The translations under genes were made by a program, and so were the position numbers. Below are positions 52,445-62,286 of a stretch of 64,000 nt of DNA, in pieces. The stretch lies in contig NZ_CANMFF010000012.1 in NCBI RefSeq assembly GCF_947497005.1, forward strand, positions 1-64,000. Reading direction: 5' to 3'. The stretch comes from an uncultured Ruegeria sp. Its GTDB lineage: Bacteria > Pseudomonadota > Alphaproteobacteria > Rhodobacterales > Rhodobacteraceae. Below the pieces are notes generated by a model. That model was not told the DNA's origin, did no database searches, and saw only the letters and a list, made by a program, of their open reading frames with translations. The first letter of the stretch is position 1, and each line of letters opens with the position of its first letter.

Positions 52445-53404
52445 ATGCCGACCCCCAGTTCACCAAATGAATATCCCGTCGAGTTGACTCCTCCGGACAT
52501 TTCTGCCTTTGAGGCTGGCAATACTGGCATCCCCTACGTTTGGCGTTTCGACAGCAACGTATCCGGCCCCAATACAATGATTTCGGCGATCATTCACGGC
52601 AATGAACCCAGTGGCGCCATCGCGCTGGAATGGATACTCAATAGCGACATTCGCCCCATTGCGGGCTCACTTACCTTGGCCTTCATGAATATCGAAGCCT
52701 ACAATGCCTTCGACCCCAATGATCCCAATGCCAGTCGGTGGGTGGACGAGGACATGAACCGTGTCTGGGACAGTAGCGTGCTGGAGGGCGAACGCGACAG
52801 TATTGAGCTTCGGCGCGCACGCGAGGTGCGCCCGGCGCTGAAAGACATCGATTATTTGCTCGACATCCACACGATGCAGCACTATTCGCCGCCTTTGATG
52901 ATGACCGGTAAGCACCAAAAGGCAAAGGCGTTAGCCGCGCAAGTAGGTGTTCCGGAACGCGTCGTGGGCGATTTTGGGCATGCCAATGGCCGTAGGATGC
53001 GCGACTATGGCGGATTTGATGACCCGGCTTCAGAAAAAACCGCATTGCTTATTGAATGTGGGCAGCACTGGTCTGCTGGTGCCGGAATCCTTGCCCGGGA
53101 ATCCTCGATCCGTTTCCTCGCTGCCTTGGGGACAATTGACCTCGACCTAGTCGACCAATTTGCATTGCCCTCCGATGAACAACAATATTTCACGGTCGAA
53201 GAGGCGGTGACCATTCAGTCCGAGACAGGGTTCACCTTTGCCGAGGCTTTTTCGGGTGGCGAGATCATTCAGCGGGCCGGAACGCTGATCGGCTATGACG
53301 GCGACCGGGCAGTGACTACACCCTACGACGACATGATGTTGGTCATGCCATCACGCCGGTTGTGGAAAGGATTGACTGCTGTCCGGCTAGCGACGAGGGA
53401 TTAA
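52445..53404 (+). CDS. Succinylglutamate desuccinylase/aspartoacylase family protein
   Basis: The 319-residue zinc carboxypeptidase-like protein has metal ligands His and Glu in AIIHGNEPSGAIAL (about 48), His in LLDIHTMQHYS (about 140) and a catalytic Glu in LLIECGQHWSAG (about 200). AstE/AspA members remove succinyl or acetyl groups from N-acyl amino acids. It fits the N-acyl amino-acid theme of the neighbouring operon. The TAA stop touches the inverted repeat of the IS6 element that follows, so any genes that followed have been displaced. Confidence 0.83.
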   Translation: MPTPSSPNEYPVELTPPDISAFEAGNTGIPYVWRFDSNVSGPNTMISAIIHGNEPSGAIALEWILNSDIRPIAGSLTLAFMNIEAYNAFDPNDPNASRWVDEDMNRVWDSSVLEGERDSIELRRAREVRPALKDIDYLLDIHTMQHYSPPLMMTGKHQKAKALAAQVGVPERVVGDFGHANGRRMRDYGGFDDPASEKTALLIECGQHWSAGAGILARESSIRFLAALGTIDLDLVDQFALPSDEQQYFTVEEAVTIQSETGFTFAEAFSGGEIIQRAGTLIGYDGDRAVTTPYDDMMLVMPSRRLWKGLTAVRLATRD

Positions 53405-53405
53405 A

Positions 53406-54215
53406 GGGCATTGCCAACTTGTTTGCACGCGGCTGACGGCGGTCTGACCTGCGTCTGTCAGGCGGTCATTTCGAGAGCGTAACCGTCCCAGAGGCCGAAA
53501 GTCTCGGTTCTGGCGTGACGGTATGAGACGGTGGAGAGTTGATAGCGGCGGGGTCGATAGACGGTGTTGATCTGGTCGTGTGCGGCAAGGAACCTTTGCG
53601 CTTGCTTTGGCGACTTGAAGCTTCCCATGAGCTTTTCTCGCTTTCGAGTGAGTCTGTGTGATCCTTCGTCCGATAGTTCAACCCTTTGTGTGCTCGGTGA
53701 TCCGCAATTGGCGCGAGATCGCGGATCGGCTTGAAATAGCTTCGCAACTTATCCGTGATCACAACACGGGGTTCGCCGAATTGCGAAATCAGCCGCTTCA
53801 GAAAGCGCCGGGCTGCCTTAGCACTCCGCCGTGGTTGGACGAGGATATCAAGAGTATCTCCGTTCGCATCCACGGCCCGCCAGAGCCAGTATTTCCGACC
53901 GTTGATCGGGATGACCACTTCGTCCAAATGCCATTTGTCGGCCGCGGCTGGCCGGTCACGCCTGATGCAATTCGCGAAATGGCCGCCAAAGCGGTTGACC
54001 CATTGCCGGATCGTTTCCCGGCTGACCGTCACACCGCGTTCCGCGAGTAGATCTTCAACATCCGCGGTGCTAAGCGCAAAGCGATGGTAGACCCAGACGG
54101 CATAAGCGATGATCTCGCGCGGAAAACGAAAGCCCTTCAGGCGCGGCATTGTGGGCAGTATCTTCATGCGTGAGCGGCAACCAGTTCAGAACGCGCATAC
54201 AAGTTGGCAATGCCC
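53406..54215 (-). mobile_element. IS6-family insertion sequence (defective)
   Basis: Perfect 19-bp inverted repeats, AAAGGGCATTGCCAACTTG at 53403-53421 and its complement at 54200-54218, bracket one IS6-type transposase gene. I take GGGCATTGCC as the likely element tip; the exact ends could extend three bases. Flanks show no 8-bp target duplication. The element is distinct from the one at 19514 and its transposase gene is frameshifted. Confidence 0.78.
53458..54167 (-). pseudogene. IS6-family transposase with a frameshift
   Basis: The frame starts MKILPTMPRLKGFRFPREII and contains the IS6 HTH and first two catalytic Asp residues (WHLDEVVIPINGRKYW, VVITDKLRSY) up to AHKGLNYR. The rest (SHRLTRKREKLM, FKSPKQAQRFLAAHDQINTV and the end GLWDGYALEMTA) lies in another frame. 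A one-base change near 53670, exactly at the third catalytic (Glu) motif, disrupts it. Repair would be needed for activity. Confidence 0.8.
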
Positions 54216-54349
54216 TTTTTTGTCAGCATCTTACGTATTCATGTGAATATTCTCGCGAGTCCAAAATATGGGAAGTCTGACAGTTTATTGGGATTGAATG
54301 GATGATCTAAAAACGCTCCTTCTGAAGTTGCAACCAATGGGAGGACCAA

Positions 54350-54919
54350 ATGGCTAAAATCCTGATTATCTACGACAGCGAAAGCGACCGTAAGTTCACG
54401 TCAACCGCCGTACCTTTTGTCAAGGAGGGAATCGAACAAGTCTCCGGCATGGAGATCCGCGTCAAACATGTCGATGAAGCTGAAACCGAAGACGTGTTCT
54501 GGGCCGACGGCATCGCGATAGGTTGTCCAACTCATCTTGGTGGCGTTTCATGGAAAATGAAGCAATGGTGGGACGAACGCACACCCGATATCTGGTTCAA
54601 GACCGACGGCAAATTCGCCGTACCCTTCACCTCGGCCGGTAGCCTTGGTGGGGGCGGCGAGCTGGCATGTATGGCGATGAGCATCATGATGATGAACATG
54701 GGCTATTTCGTCTTTGGCATCACTGACTACGTCGCCAAGAAAGAGAGTCTCCATTACGGTGCTGTCGTCGCGGGGGAACCTCGTGCCGATCCCGCCAAGG
54801 AAGTCTGTCGTCGCGCGGGTCGCCGCCTTGCTGAATGGGTTGGTTACTACATGGAAAGCCGTAAGGACCTGCACCCCCTGAAAGCTGAATACGAACGTTT
54901 CTGGGAGCTGGCAGACTAA
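54350..54919 (+). CDS. Flavodoxin-fold NAD(P)H:quinone oxidoreductase-like protein (WrbA-like)
   Basis: The 189-residue protein has the flavodoxin-like P-loop replacement YDSESDRKFTSTAVPFVKEG at residues 8-27, WADGIAIGCPTHLGGVSWKMKQWWD (about 51-75) and TSAGSLGGGGELACMAM (about 94), all in positions used by WrbA for FMN binding. The first loop is less canonical than in WrbA (no SxxGxT), so FMN binding is likely but not certain. GGGAGG precedes the ATG. It overlaps the ABM gene (TAATG), suggesting a two-component quinone-related unit. Confidence 0.78.
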   Translation: MAKILIIYDSESDRKFTSTAVPFVKEGIEQVSGMEIRVKHVDEAETEDVFWADGIAIGCPTHLGGVSWKMKQWWDERTPDIWFKTDGKFAVPFTSAGSLGGGGELACMAMSIMMMNMGYFVFGITDYVAKKESLHYGAVVAGEPRADPAKEVCRRAGRRLAEWVGYYMESRKDLHPLKAEYERFWELAD

Positions 54920-55218
54920 TGGGAAAAGCGAGACTACTTGTTGAACTGGATGTAACGCCAGATGAAGCGGACACGTTTGTGGAGATGTTCCGCGAAGAAT
55001 TCATGACCCGTTCCCGTAAGGAAGCTGGGTGCGAACAATACGAATTGTGGCGTGAGGCAGACAATCCATCGCGAATGACCATCATCGAAGTGTGGTCTTC
55101 TGCCGAAGCCTTGGATCAGCATCTTGCAATGGACTGGTTCAGCGAATGGGCACCGCGCATGGAGGCCGCTCAGGCGACGCCACTCGTCGTACGAAAAATG
55201 GTATCCGTCGAAGACTGA
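54919..55218 (+). CDS. Antibiotic biosynthesis monooxygenase (ABM/YgiN-like) domain protein
   Basis: The 99-residue dimeric ferredoxin-like protein shows the ABM pattern: VELDVTPDEADTFVEMFREEF, EAGCEQYELWREADNPSRMTIIEVW (about 34-58) and SAEALDQHLAMDWFSEW. YgiN-type members oxidise quinols or cofactor-free aromatic substrates. Its start shares one base with the preceding stop, so translation is coupled to the WrbA-like protein. WrbA/YgiN pairs are associated with quinone redox cycling. Confidence 0.85.
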   Translation: MGKARLLVELDVTPDEADTFVEMFREEFMTRSRKEAGCEQYELWREADNPSRMTIIEVWSSAEALDQHLAMDWFSEWAPRMEAAQATPLVVRKMVSVED

Positions 55219-55284
55219 AATCGCAGCTCCGTGTTTGTACCGCCCATCAATCGGGCCTAGTGTTGGCTATCACGGAGCTGGCCT

Positions 55285-56553
55285 TTGACACATTCACCCA
55301 ACATTGAACGCATTGTCGCTATCCTATCCGCTTTTGATCACAAAAATCGGCCGTTGCAGCCAATGGATATTCTGACCCGCAGTGGAGTTGCTCGATCTAC
55401 AGGCTTTGCGCTTTTGGCAGCGCTCACGAACAGAGGCTACTTGGAAAAGGTGGAGGGCGGCTACCGTCTTGGATCAGCGAGCCGAGATCTGCCTTTCGCG
55501 CCAATTGACCGCGTTGAGGATCGCGCAACTTTGCGCGCCGGTCCCCTGACCACGATCGCTGCGCCTGAAGGGTTGAAAATGCACCCTCAACTCTTCGACC
55601 TTGTTTCCTTGCCGCCCATCGGCTCCTCGCCACCATGGAAGATTGGGTTCGCCAATGCGTCGCGGTCAAACCCTTGGCGCGTGGCATTGGAACGCAGTGT
55701 GACGGAAAAACACGCTCGCCTCTCGCCGTGGATTTCGGACATCATTGTCAGGAATGCCGAAGACGATGCCGAACAGCAGGCGAGCCAACTTGAAGAGTTG
55801 GTTTCTCTCGGCATCGACGCTCTGGTCATCAGTGCATCGCCACAAACTAATCACAAGTTGACGTCCAGTTTGCGTCGATGCATGAAACGTGGCTTGCCTG
55901 TCGTCGCATTGGACCGCAGGCCTGTACGCGATGATTGCTACACCGTTTTTGTTACCGCGTCAGATGATCTGATTGGGCGGCTCAGTGCTATTTGGCTTTC
56001 CGAACATCTGAAGGGCGAAGGGAACGTATGGCTTTTGTCTGGCCTGCGTGGTGCAAGCCCAACAGAACGCAGGCTGAAAGCTGCATTGTCCGTGTTTGAA
56101 GAACTGCCCAATGTGGCCATCACTGCTCACCGCTATACGACATGGACGAGAGAAGGAGGGCGTTCCTCTATTGAAGAACTTCTGTCTAGATCTGATCAGA
56201 TTCCGGATGGAGTCTGGTCGGATAGCGGCCTCCAGGGGCTGGGGTCAATCGACGCCTTTTTGACCGCCCGCGTACCAATTCCTCCCCATACTGGCGGCGA
56301 CGTCAACGGTATCTATCGAGCTGCCTTGAAAAACCGGATTCCTCTGTGTGCGATCGACTATCCATCTTCGATGGGAGCCAAGGCAATTGATACAGCAATC
56401 GCTTTGCTTCGAGGTGAATCGACCACGCGGCGCATTGAAGCTCCTACGCCTGTCATCCTGACAAAGGGATATGAGACAAAAAACGTTAAGGCGGACATCT
56501 GGGCTGAAGATCACACGAGGTGGGACCTACCTGACGATGCGCTCTTGTCGTGA
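55285..56553 (+). CDS. IclR-type winged HTH fused to a periplasmic-binding-protein-like sensor domain
   Basis: A 422-residue protein from a TTG at 55285 (GGAG 7 bases upstream). Residues 1-60 are an IclR-type winged helix: NIERIVAILSAFDHKNRPLQ, DILTRSGVARSTGFALLAAL, then YLEKVEGGYRLG. The rest (about 117-390) is a type 1 periplasmic binding fold (Peripla_BP_4): WKIGFANASRSNPWRVALER, LGIDALVISAS, GLPVVALDRR, WLLSGLRGASPTERRLKA and GVWSDSGLQG. There is no signal peptide, so it is cytosolic. LacI proteins pair this sensor with a lambda-repressor-like HTH; here an IclR head replaces it. It probably senses a sugar or sugar acid. Confidence 0.8.
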   Translation: MTHSPNIERIVAILSAFDHKNRPLQPMDILTRSGVARSTGFALLAALTNRGYLEKVEGGYRLGSASRDLPFAPIDRVEDRATLRAGPLTTIAAPEGLKMHPQLFDLVSLPPIGSSPPWKIGFANASRSNPWRVALERSVTEKHARLSPWISDIIVRNAEDDAEQQASQLEELVSLGIDALVISASPQTNHKLTSSLRRCMKRGLPVVALDRRPVRDDCYTVFVTASDDLIGRLSAIWLSEHLKGEGNVWLLSGLRGASPTERRLKAALSVFEELPNVAITAHRYTTWTREGGRSSIEELLSRSDQIPDGVWSDSGLQGLGSIDAFLTARVPIPPHTGGDVNGIYRAALKNRIPLCAIDYPSSMGAKAIDTAIALLRGESTTRRIEAPTPVILTKGYETKNVKADIWAEDHTRWDLPDDALLS

Positions 56554-56564
56554 GAAAATGAAAG

Positions 56565-57209
56565 ATGAGTGATCGCCAGCTCCCCCACCAAATCCAGAAC
56601 AGTTATGATCGGGCGGTCGCCAGGTTTTCCGATCTGTTAGATGGTGCGAGCGCGGCAAAGGGTTCGAGTGTTAACCAGGTGTCCATTCGGGCCAAACTTC
56701 CAAGGAGTACCGCATACCGGCAATTTGAAACGTTGGAACAGCTCCGGATCACGAACCGAGCGCCAAGTGGGGACATCACACTCAGTGATTTGGGCTGGCG
56801 CATTGGGTTTTCGGCTTGGGGTTTTGGAGATGTCAGCCCGTTCGCTGCCGCCACTGTGCGCTATTTGAGAATCCAGTCTCGCAGGACGTCTTTCTTGGGT
56901 GTTCTGACCGACCGAAAATTGCAGGCTATCGCTTATTCGGCAAGTAGAGGTTTGAGCTTCCGTTCGCTGTCAGCTGGTGGGCAATACGTTGTCTCAACAA
57001 GCGGCGTGTTTGGGGGAAACACCTTCGAAGCCCAAGATCGTGACAGCAAGATGGAATTCCTTATACTGCAGGACATTGTAGAGCGCGAATTCGGGTCCTT
57101 GAGACTTGGGGTAATTGCACTTTCATCGAGCGACGCTCGTGAACTTGATGAACATGGTTTGCTAAGCGACACGGCGCACCGGCTTCGCGTTGCGTTGAGG
57201 CAAGAATGA
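56565..57209 (+). CDS. IclR-like transcriptional regulator with short effector domain
   Basis: The 214-residue protein has an N-terminal IclR HTH (FSDLLDGASAAKGSSVNQVSIRAKLPRSTAYRQFETLEQLRIT, about 20-65) and a GDITLSDLGWRIGFSAWGF wing/linker. The remaining 130 residues only weakly resemble the IclR effector domain and are shorter than the usual 180. It starts 11 bp after the fusion regulator and is co-directional, so the two are likely co-transcribed and may act together. Confidence 0.72.
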   Translation: MSDRQLPHQIQNSYDRAVARFSDLLDGASAAKGSSVNQVSIRAKLPRSTAYRQFETLEQLRITNRAPSGDITLSDLGWRIGFSAWGFGDVSPFAAATVRYLRIQSRRTSFLGVLTDRKLQAIAYSASRGLSFRSLSAGGQYVVSTSGVFGGNTFEAQDRDSKMEFLILQDIVEREFGSLRLGVIALSSSDARELDEHGLLSDTAHRLRVALRQE

Positions 57210-58523
<1,314 letters not shown>

Positions 58524-58671
58524 AGTGTTGGCAGGTTTGGACAGGAATGGTCTTGGCTGATCCTATCGGTTCCCGGTGCCGCACGCGGCGCACGATATTT
58601 GACGAAAGCCGCCTGGACGTTTAGGTCTTTCGTTTGCAAAGTCGAACAGGTTTGGTCTCAGGAAAGGCTTC

Positions 58672-59685
58672 GTGCAGTCACACGTCCCAAATACCAAGAA
58701 GATTGCCGAGTTGCTTGGCCTTTCGCGTGCCACCGTGTCGAATGTCATTAACGGAAAAGGCCGGGTCTCGAAGGAAACGCGCCGCCGTGTCGAAAAGCAA
58801 CTGGCCGAGAGCGGTTATGTGCGTGATCAGGGCGCTGTTGCGCTGAAGACGGGGAAATCCCGGCTTGTCGGTGTCCTGGTTACGGACATTTCCAATCCAT
58901 TTTATGGAAACGTCATCTCGGATCTCGAGTCATTTCTGTCGACTGCCGGGTATTCGACTATTCTCGGGCAATCCTATGACGACAAGACCCGGCAAGCCAA
59001 ACTGCTGAGCGAGCTTGTCGGCACTGGTGTGGCGGGCCTTATTGTCAACCCCAGCAAAGGTTCCACTGCCCAGGATTTTGACATCCCGACCAAACGCCAG
59101 ATTCCAACAGTCTTCTATGTGAGAGGCGTTGCCGGATCCTCGCTTCCGCTGGTCTCACTGGATGACAAAGCTGCCGGAGCGCTTTTGGCAGAGCACCTGC
59201 TGGCCGAGGGGTACCGCAGGATTGCCGTGATCGGTGGCTATCGGGGAACAAGCACGTTCCAGTATAGGCTGGAAGGTGTTGAGGGCGCGTTGAAAAAAAT
59301 CGGGACGAAGCCCGCAGCCGTTTGCACAGGCCCGGTTTCGGAAGAATTCGGATTTGTGGAAATGCGTCGCCTGCTCGAAGAGGGCCCACATTTAGATGCG
59401 GTGATTGGCCACAACGATCTGGTTGCGTTTGGATGTCTGCGCGCGGTTCGCGATGCCGGCCGTATCCCCGGAATTGAAATCGGACTGGCCGGATTTGACA
59501 ATCTCACCTTTGGGCGGGTTTGCGATCCGCCGCTGACAACTGTGGACGTGCGGCACCGAAAAATCGGTGTCGAGACAGGAAGGCTTCTGCTGAGCCAGAT
59601 TGCGAATTGGCAACAGGAGTTACCCGTCAGCAAACTGGAGCCTGCCCTGGTGGTTCGAGGTTCGACAAGTAAAAAAAGTAACTGA
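58672..59685 (+). CDS. LacI-family transcriptional regulator
   Basis: A 337-residue LacI protein from a GTG at 58672. It has the HTH and hinge (TKKIAELLGLSRATVSNVINGKGRVSKETRRRV, about 8-40) and a periplasmic-binding-like sensor (VGVLVTDISNPFYGNVISDL, about 66; IAVIGGYRG; AVIGHNDLVAFG). A perfect 22-bp palindrome overlapping a promoter lies 35 bp after its stop, ahead of the shikimate dehydrogenase-like and TRAP genes, and is the likely operator. The ligand is probably the TRAP substrate or a product of it. Confidence 0.9.
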   Translation: MQSHVPNTKKIAELLGLSRATVSNVINGKGRVSKETRRRVEKQLAESGYVRDQGAVALKTGKSRLVGVLVTDISNPFYGNVISDLESFLSTAGYSTILGQSYDDKTRQAKLLSELVGTGVAGLIVNPSKGSTAQDFDIPTKRQIPTVFYVRGVAGSSLPLVSLDDKAAGALLAEHLLAEGYRRIAVIGGYRGTSTFQYRLEGVEGALKKIGTKPAAVCTGPVSEEFGFVEMRRLLEEGPHLDAVIGHNDLVAFGCLRAVRDAGRIPGIEIGLAGFDNLTFGRVCDPPLTTVDVRHRKIGVETGRLLLSQIANWQQELPVSKLEPALVVRGSTSKKSN

Positions 59686-59701
59686 TTGGTTAATACCGCG
59701 G

Positions 59702-59741
59702 TTGACCGAATCACGCAACCTTGCTTACACGTGTAAGCAAG
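59702..59741 (+). promoter_or_regulatory. Promoter with 22-bp palindromic LacI-type operator
   Basis: TTGACC (59702-59707) and TTACAC (59725-59730) are spaced by 17 bases. The -10 lies inside the exact palindrome CTTGCTTACAC/GTGTAAGCAAG (59720-59741) with a central CG-containing core typical of LacI-family operators. A bound repressor would block the promoter of the aroE-like/TRAP genes. Confidence 0.68.
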
Positions 59742-59864
59742 GGGGAATGCCATGCTACCTAATGCTAGTGACACATCGGGCCGGGGGGGCTGCAACGATC
59801 CTGTGTCCAAAGCAGGGTTTGGTTTGCCCGCGGGGAAATGCAGCCTCTCGATGGACCAATTCTG

Positions 59865-60743
59865 ATGGACATCGAACAGACCAGCATATCTGTTTCGGGT
59901 GAAACACGTCTCGTTCTTGTGATCGGGCACCCCACGTCTCAAACCAAATCTCCGGCATTGATGAGCCTCAGGGCGGCGCAAGCCGGGAGCAATACCGTAT
60001 TTGTACCGGCGGACATTCACCCCGCTGATCTCGGGGTCACCTTGGAAGGGCTTCGCCAACTGCGCAATCTGGCCGGTTTCGTTGTTACAATTCCACACAA
60101 GCCCACATTTCTTGAGCTTGTTGATGAGGTCTCAACGGCGGCCAAAGCTGTCGGAGCGATAAATGTTGTCCGGGTTGACCCGGATGGGCGTTGGATCGCG
60201 GACATTCTGGATGGGGAGGGGTTCGTACGCGGGCTGCAGGCGGCAGGCGTGGACCCCACTGATCGGAGTGTTCAGATTTTCGGAGGCGGAGGGGCAGGTG
60301 CCGCTGTTGCCTATGCGATTGCGCGGGCTGGTGCCGCTGATGTTCGGATTTCTGACATCGACGAGCATAAGGTTGCGGCTCTGGTCTCGCGTTTGTCCGG
60401 GTCGGGGATCCGCACAACATTCGCAGCAGGCGCGGAAAGCCTGCCGACTGCAGATATCGTCATCAATGCCTCACCTGTCGGAATGCACGGCAAGGGCGAG
60501 ATACCGTTTGACGCCGATTTGCTGGAGCCCCGTCAAGTGGTGGCGGAGTTGGTCATGGAGCCTGCCGAAACCTCGCTTCTCAAGGCAGCGCGCGCTGCAG
60601 GATGCAAGACCGTGCCGGGGTATGCCACGCTGAACGGCCAGTCGGAAGCAATGATGGAATTTCTCAGGCTTCTGCCGACTGACGGAGGCACGGCAGGAAT
60701 TTCCGAGACTTCAACCAGGGTTTCAAAGGAGGAGAACCTATGA
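59865..60743 (+). CDS. Shikimate/quinate dehydrogenase-like protein
   Basis: The 292-residue protein follows the AroE/YdiB pattern: LVIGHPTSQTKSPALMSL at the N-terminus (substrate-binding SxS replaced by TxS), the catalytic Lys in VVTIPHKPTFLELVD (about 74), the nucleotide motif IFGGGGAGAAVAYAIARAG (about 138), INASPVGMHGKG (about 204) and PGYATLNGQSEAMMEF. In a TRAP transporter operon under LacI control it probably oxidises an imported quinate- or shikimate-like hydroxy acid rather than serving biosynthesis. The start could also be the ATG at 59838. It overlaps dctP by 4 bp. Confidence 0.83.
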   Translation: MDIEQTSISVSGETRLVLVIGHPTSQTKSPALMSLRAAQAGSNTVFVPADIHPADLGVTLEGLRQLRNLAGFVVTIPHKPTFLELVDEVSTAAKAVGAINVVRVDPDGRWIADILDGEGFVRGLQAAGVDPTDRSVQIFGGGGAGAAVAYAIARAGAADVRISDIDEHKVAALVSRLSGSGIRTTFAAGAESLPTADIVINASPVGMHGKGEIPFDADLLEPRQVVAELVMEPAETSLLKAARAAGCKTVPGYATLNGQSEAMMEFLRLLPTDGGTAGISETSTRVSKEENL

Positions 60744-61714
60744 ACAGGAATGCCAGACTTGGTGTCTTTTCAGCGCTTGCGATTGTCGCGTCTTTGTGCG
60801 GCGCACAAGCGACCGAACTGACCGCGGCGCATGTGAACCCGCCCGGAGAGCCCTCAAACGTTGCGTTCGCGGAACTGGAAAAGTTGCTGAACGAGGGAAC
60901 AACCGGCATCACCATGACCACCTTTCCACAAGGTCAGATCGGCGGTGAGAAGGACGCCATCGAGCAAGTGCAGTTCGGGGCACTCAGTATGACAACGGCG
61001 GCCAACGCCAATCTGTCCGCGTTTGCACCTAGTGCGGGGGTCTACGACATTCCGTTTCTGTTCCGCGATGCCGACACACATCCCTGGGCTGTTACTGATG
61101 GCGAGATCGGGGCTGAGATTGAGGCCAGGATCGAAGCGGAGGCGAATGTAGAGATTCTTGGTTGGTGGTCGGCGGGTATGCGGCATGTCTTTACCCGCGA
61201 AGAACCAGTCGAGTCGCTCGACGACCTGAAAGACCTCAAAGTCCGCGTCATTGGCAGCCCGGTTTACATCGATACGTTCAACGCCCTTGGTGCAAAGGCA
61301 ACGCCGATGCCCTATGGCGAGGTCTACACGGGTCTGGCAACCGGCGCGATCGACGGCGCCGAGAACGACAGTTCAGGCTATCGAAACGTAAAGTTCTTCG
61401 AGCAGGCACCATATTATTCGCTGACGGGACATTTCTTCCTGTACAAGCCGGTCATCGCGAACAAGGACGCGCTTGCGGCGCTGACACCTGAACAGCGCGC
61501 CGAATTCGACGCCGCCTTTGCCAAGGTGACTGAATTGCAACGAGAGTTGTTCCGGACGAACTTTACATCCGATCTTGCTTGGCTGAAGGAGAACGGCGTC
61601 ACAGTCATCGAGCCTGATCGCGCAGCCTTTATCGAAGCCGTAAAGCCAGTCGTGGATGAATACGCTGCGCAATACGGAGAGGAATTGGTGCAACGCATTA
61701 TGAATGCGAAATAA
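60740..61714 (+). CDS. dctP: TRAP transporter substrate-binding protein (DctP)
   Basis: The 324-residue protein has a Sec signal (cleavage near CGAQA) and the DctP fold: TFPQGQIGGEKDAIEQVQFGALSM (about 55-78), the carboxylate-binding arginine region LKVRVIGSPVYIDTFNALGAKATPMPYGEVYTGLATGAIDGAENDS (about 165-210). It binds an organic acid in the periplasm and delivers it to DctQM. The 4-bp overlap with the dehydrogenase gene and the hairpin after the stop place it inside one operon. Confidence 0.9.
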   Translation: MNRNARLGVFSALAIVASLCGAQATELTAAHVNPPGEPSNVAFAELEKLLNEGTTGITMTTFPQGQIGGEKDAIEQVQFGALSMTTAANANLSAFAPSAGVYDIPFLFRDADTHPWAVTDGEIGAEIEARIEAEANVEILGWWSAGMRHVFTREEPVESLDDLKDLKVRVIGSPVYIDTFNALGAKATPMPYGEVYTGLATGAIDGAENDSSGYRNVKFFEQAPYYSLTGHFFLYKPVIANKDALAALTPEQRAEFDAAFAKVTELQRELFRTNFTSDLAWLKENGVTVIEPDRAAFIEAVKPVVDEYAAQYGEELVQRIMNAK

Positions 61715-61728
61715 AGCACCAGAACTCC

Positions 61729-61756
61729 GGGGCCGCTTCTCTCCCCAAGCGGCCCC
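61729..61756 (+). other. Intercistronic hairpin after dctP
   Basis: GGGGCCGCTT (61729-61738) pairs exactly with AAGCGGCCCC (61747-61756) around 8 bases. It is followed by GACCAAAGGAG and no T-run. It likely protects the dctP message or reduces read-through into dctQM. Confidence 0.6.
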
Positions 61757-61773
61757 GACCAAAGGAGCCATTC

Positions 61774-62277
61774 ATGCGCAAAATGGTCAAAACTGTCGAT
61801 GACTTCGCGTTTATGCTCGAAGGTGTCATCCTGTTCGTAGTGCTATGCGCTTTGGTCGTCATCCTGACCATGCAGGTATTGTTCAGGTTTTTTCTGAATC
61901 AGCCCCTGGACTTCACCGAGGAAATTGCGCGTCTGCTGTTTGCGTGGCTGGTGTTTGTTGGTGCGGCGCGCGCCATGCGCTTGTCACAGCATTTTCTTGT
62001 CGATGCTGTTTACAACGCTTTGCCCCGGACCGCGCGTAGCGTGGTGGGGTACATCGTCGATCTGGCCACGCTCGTATTTATCATGATGCTGATCTGGATT
62101 GGAACTCAGGCGTCGATCAAGGGTGCCGCGCAAATCATGCCGGTGCTTCAGGTCTCGAAATCCATGCAAACCATGGCGCTTCCGGTGGGCATGTTTCTTA
62201 TGGCAATTCATGCAGTTGGCTTCCTCTTTCGCCGGCAGCATGTCGGCGACCCACAGGGTGATGCGTTTGTGGAATAG
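61774..62277 (+). CDS. dctQ: TRAP transporter small permease (DctQ)
   Basis: The 167-residue protein has four hydrophobic segments and the DctQ signature LDFTEEIARLLFAWLVFVGAARAMR (about 47-71). It is the small membrane subunit that assembles with DctM. GGAG precedes the ATG. The gap to dctM is 9 bp. Confidence 0.88.
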   Translation: MRKMVKTVDDFAFMLEGVILFVVLCALVVILTMQVLFRFFLNQPLDFTEEIARLLFAWLVFVGAARAMRLSQHFLVDAVYNALPRTARSVVGYIVDLATLVFIMMLIWIGTQASIKGAAQIMPVLQVSKSMQTMALPVGMFLMAIHAVGFLFRRQHVGDPQGDAFVE

Positions 62278-62286
62278 GGCTGTTCG

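Noticed and set aside
19514..54215. Composite transposon bounded by the two IS6-family elements
   Set aside because: The two elements have different terminal repeats and clearly different transposases, so they cannot act as one pair.
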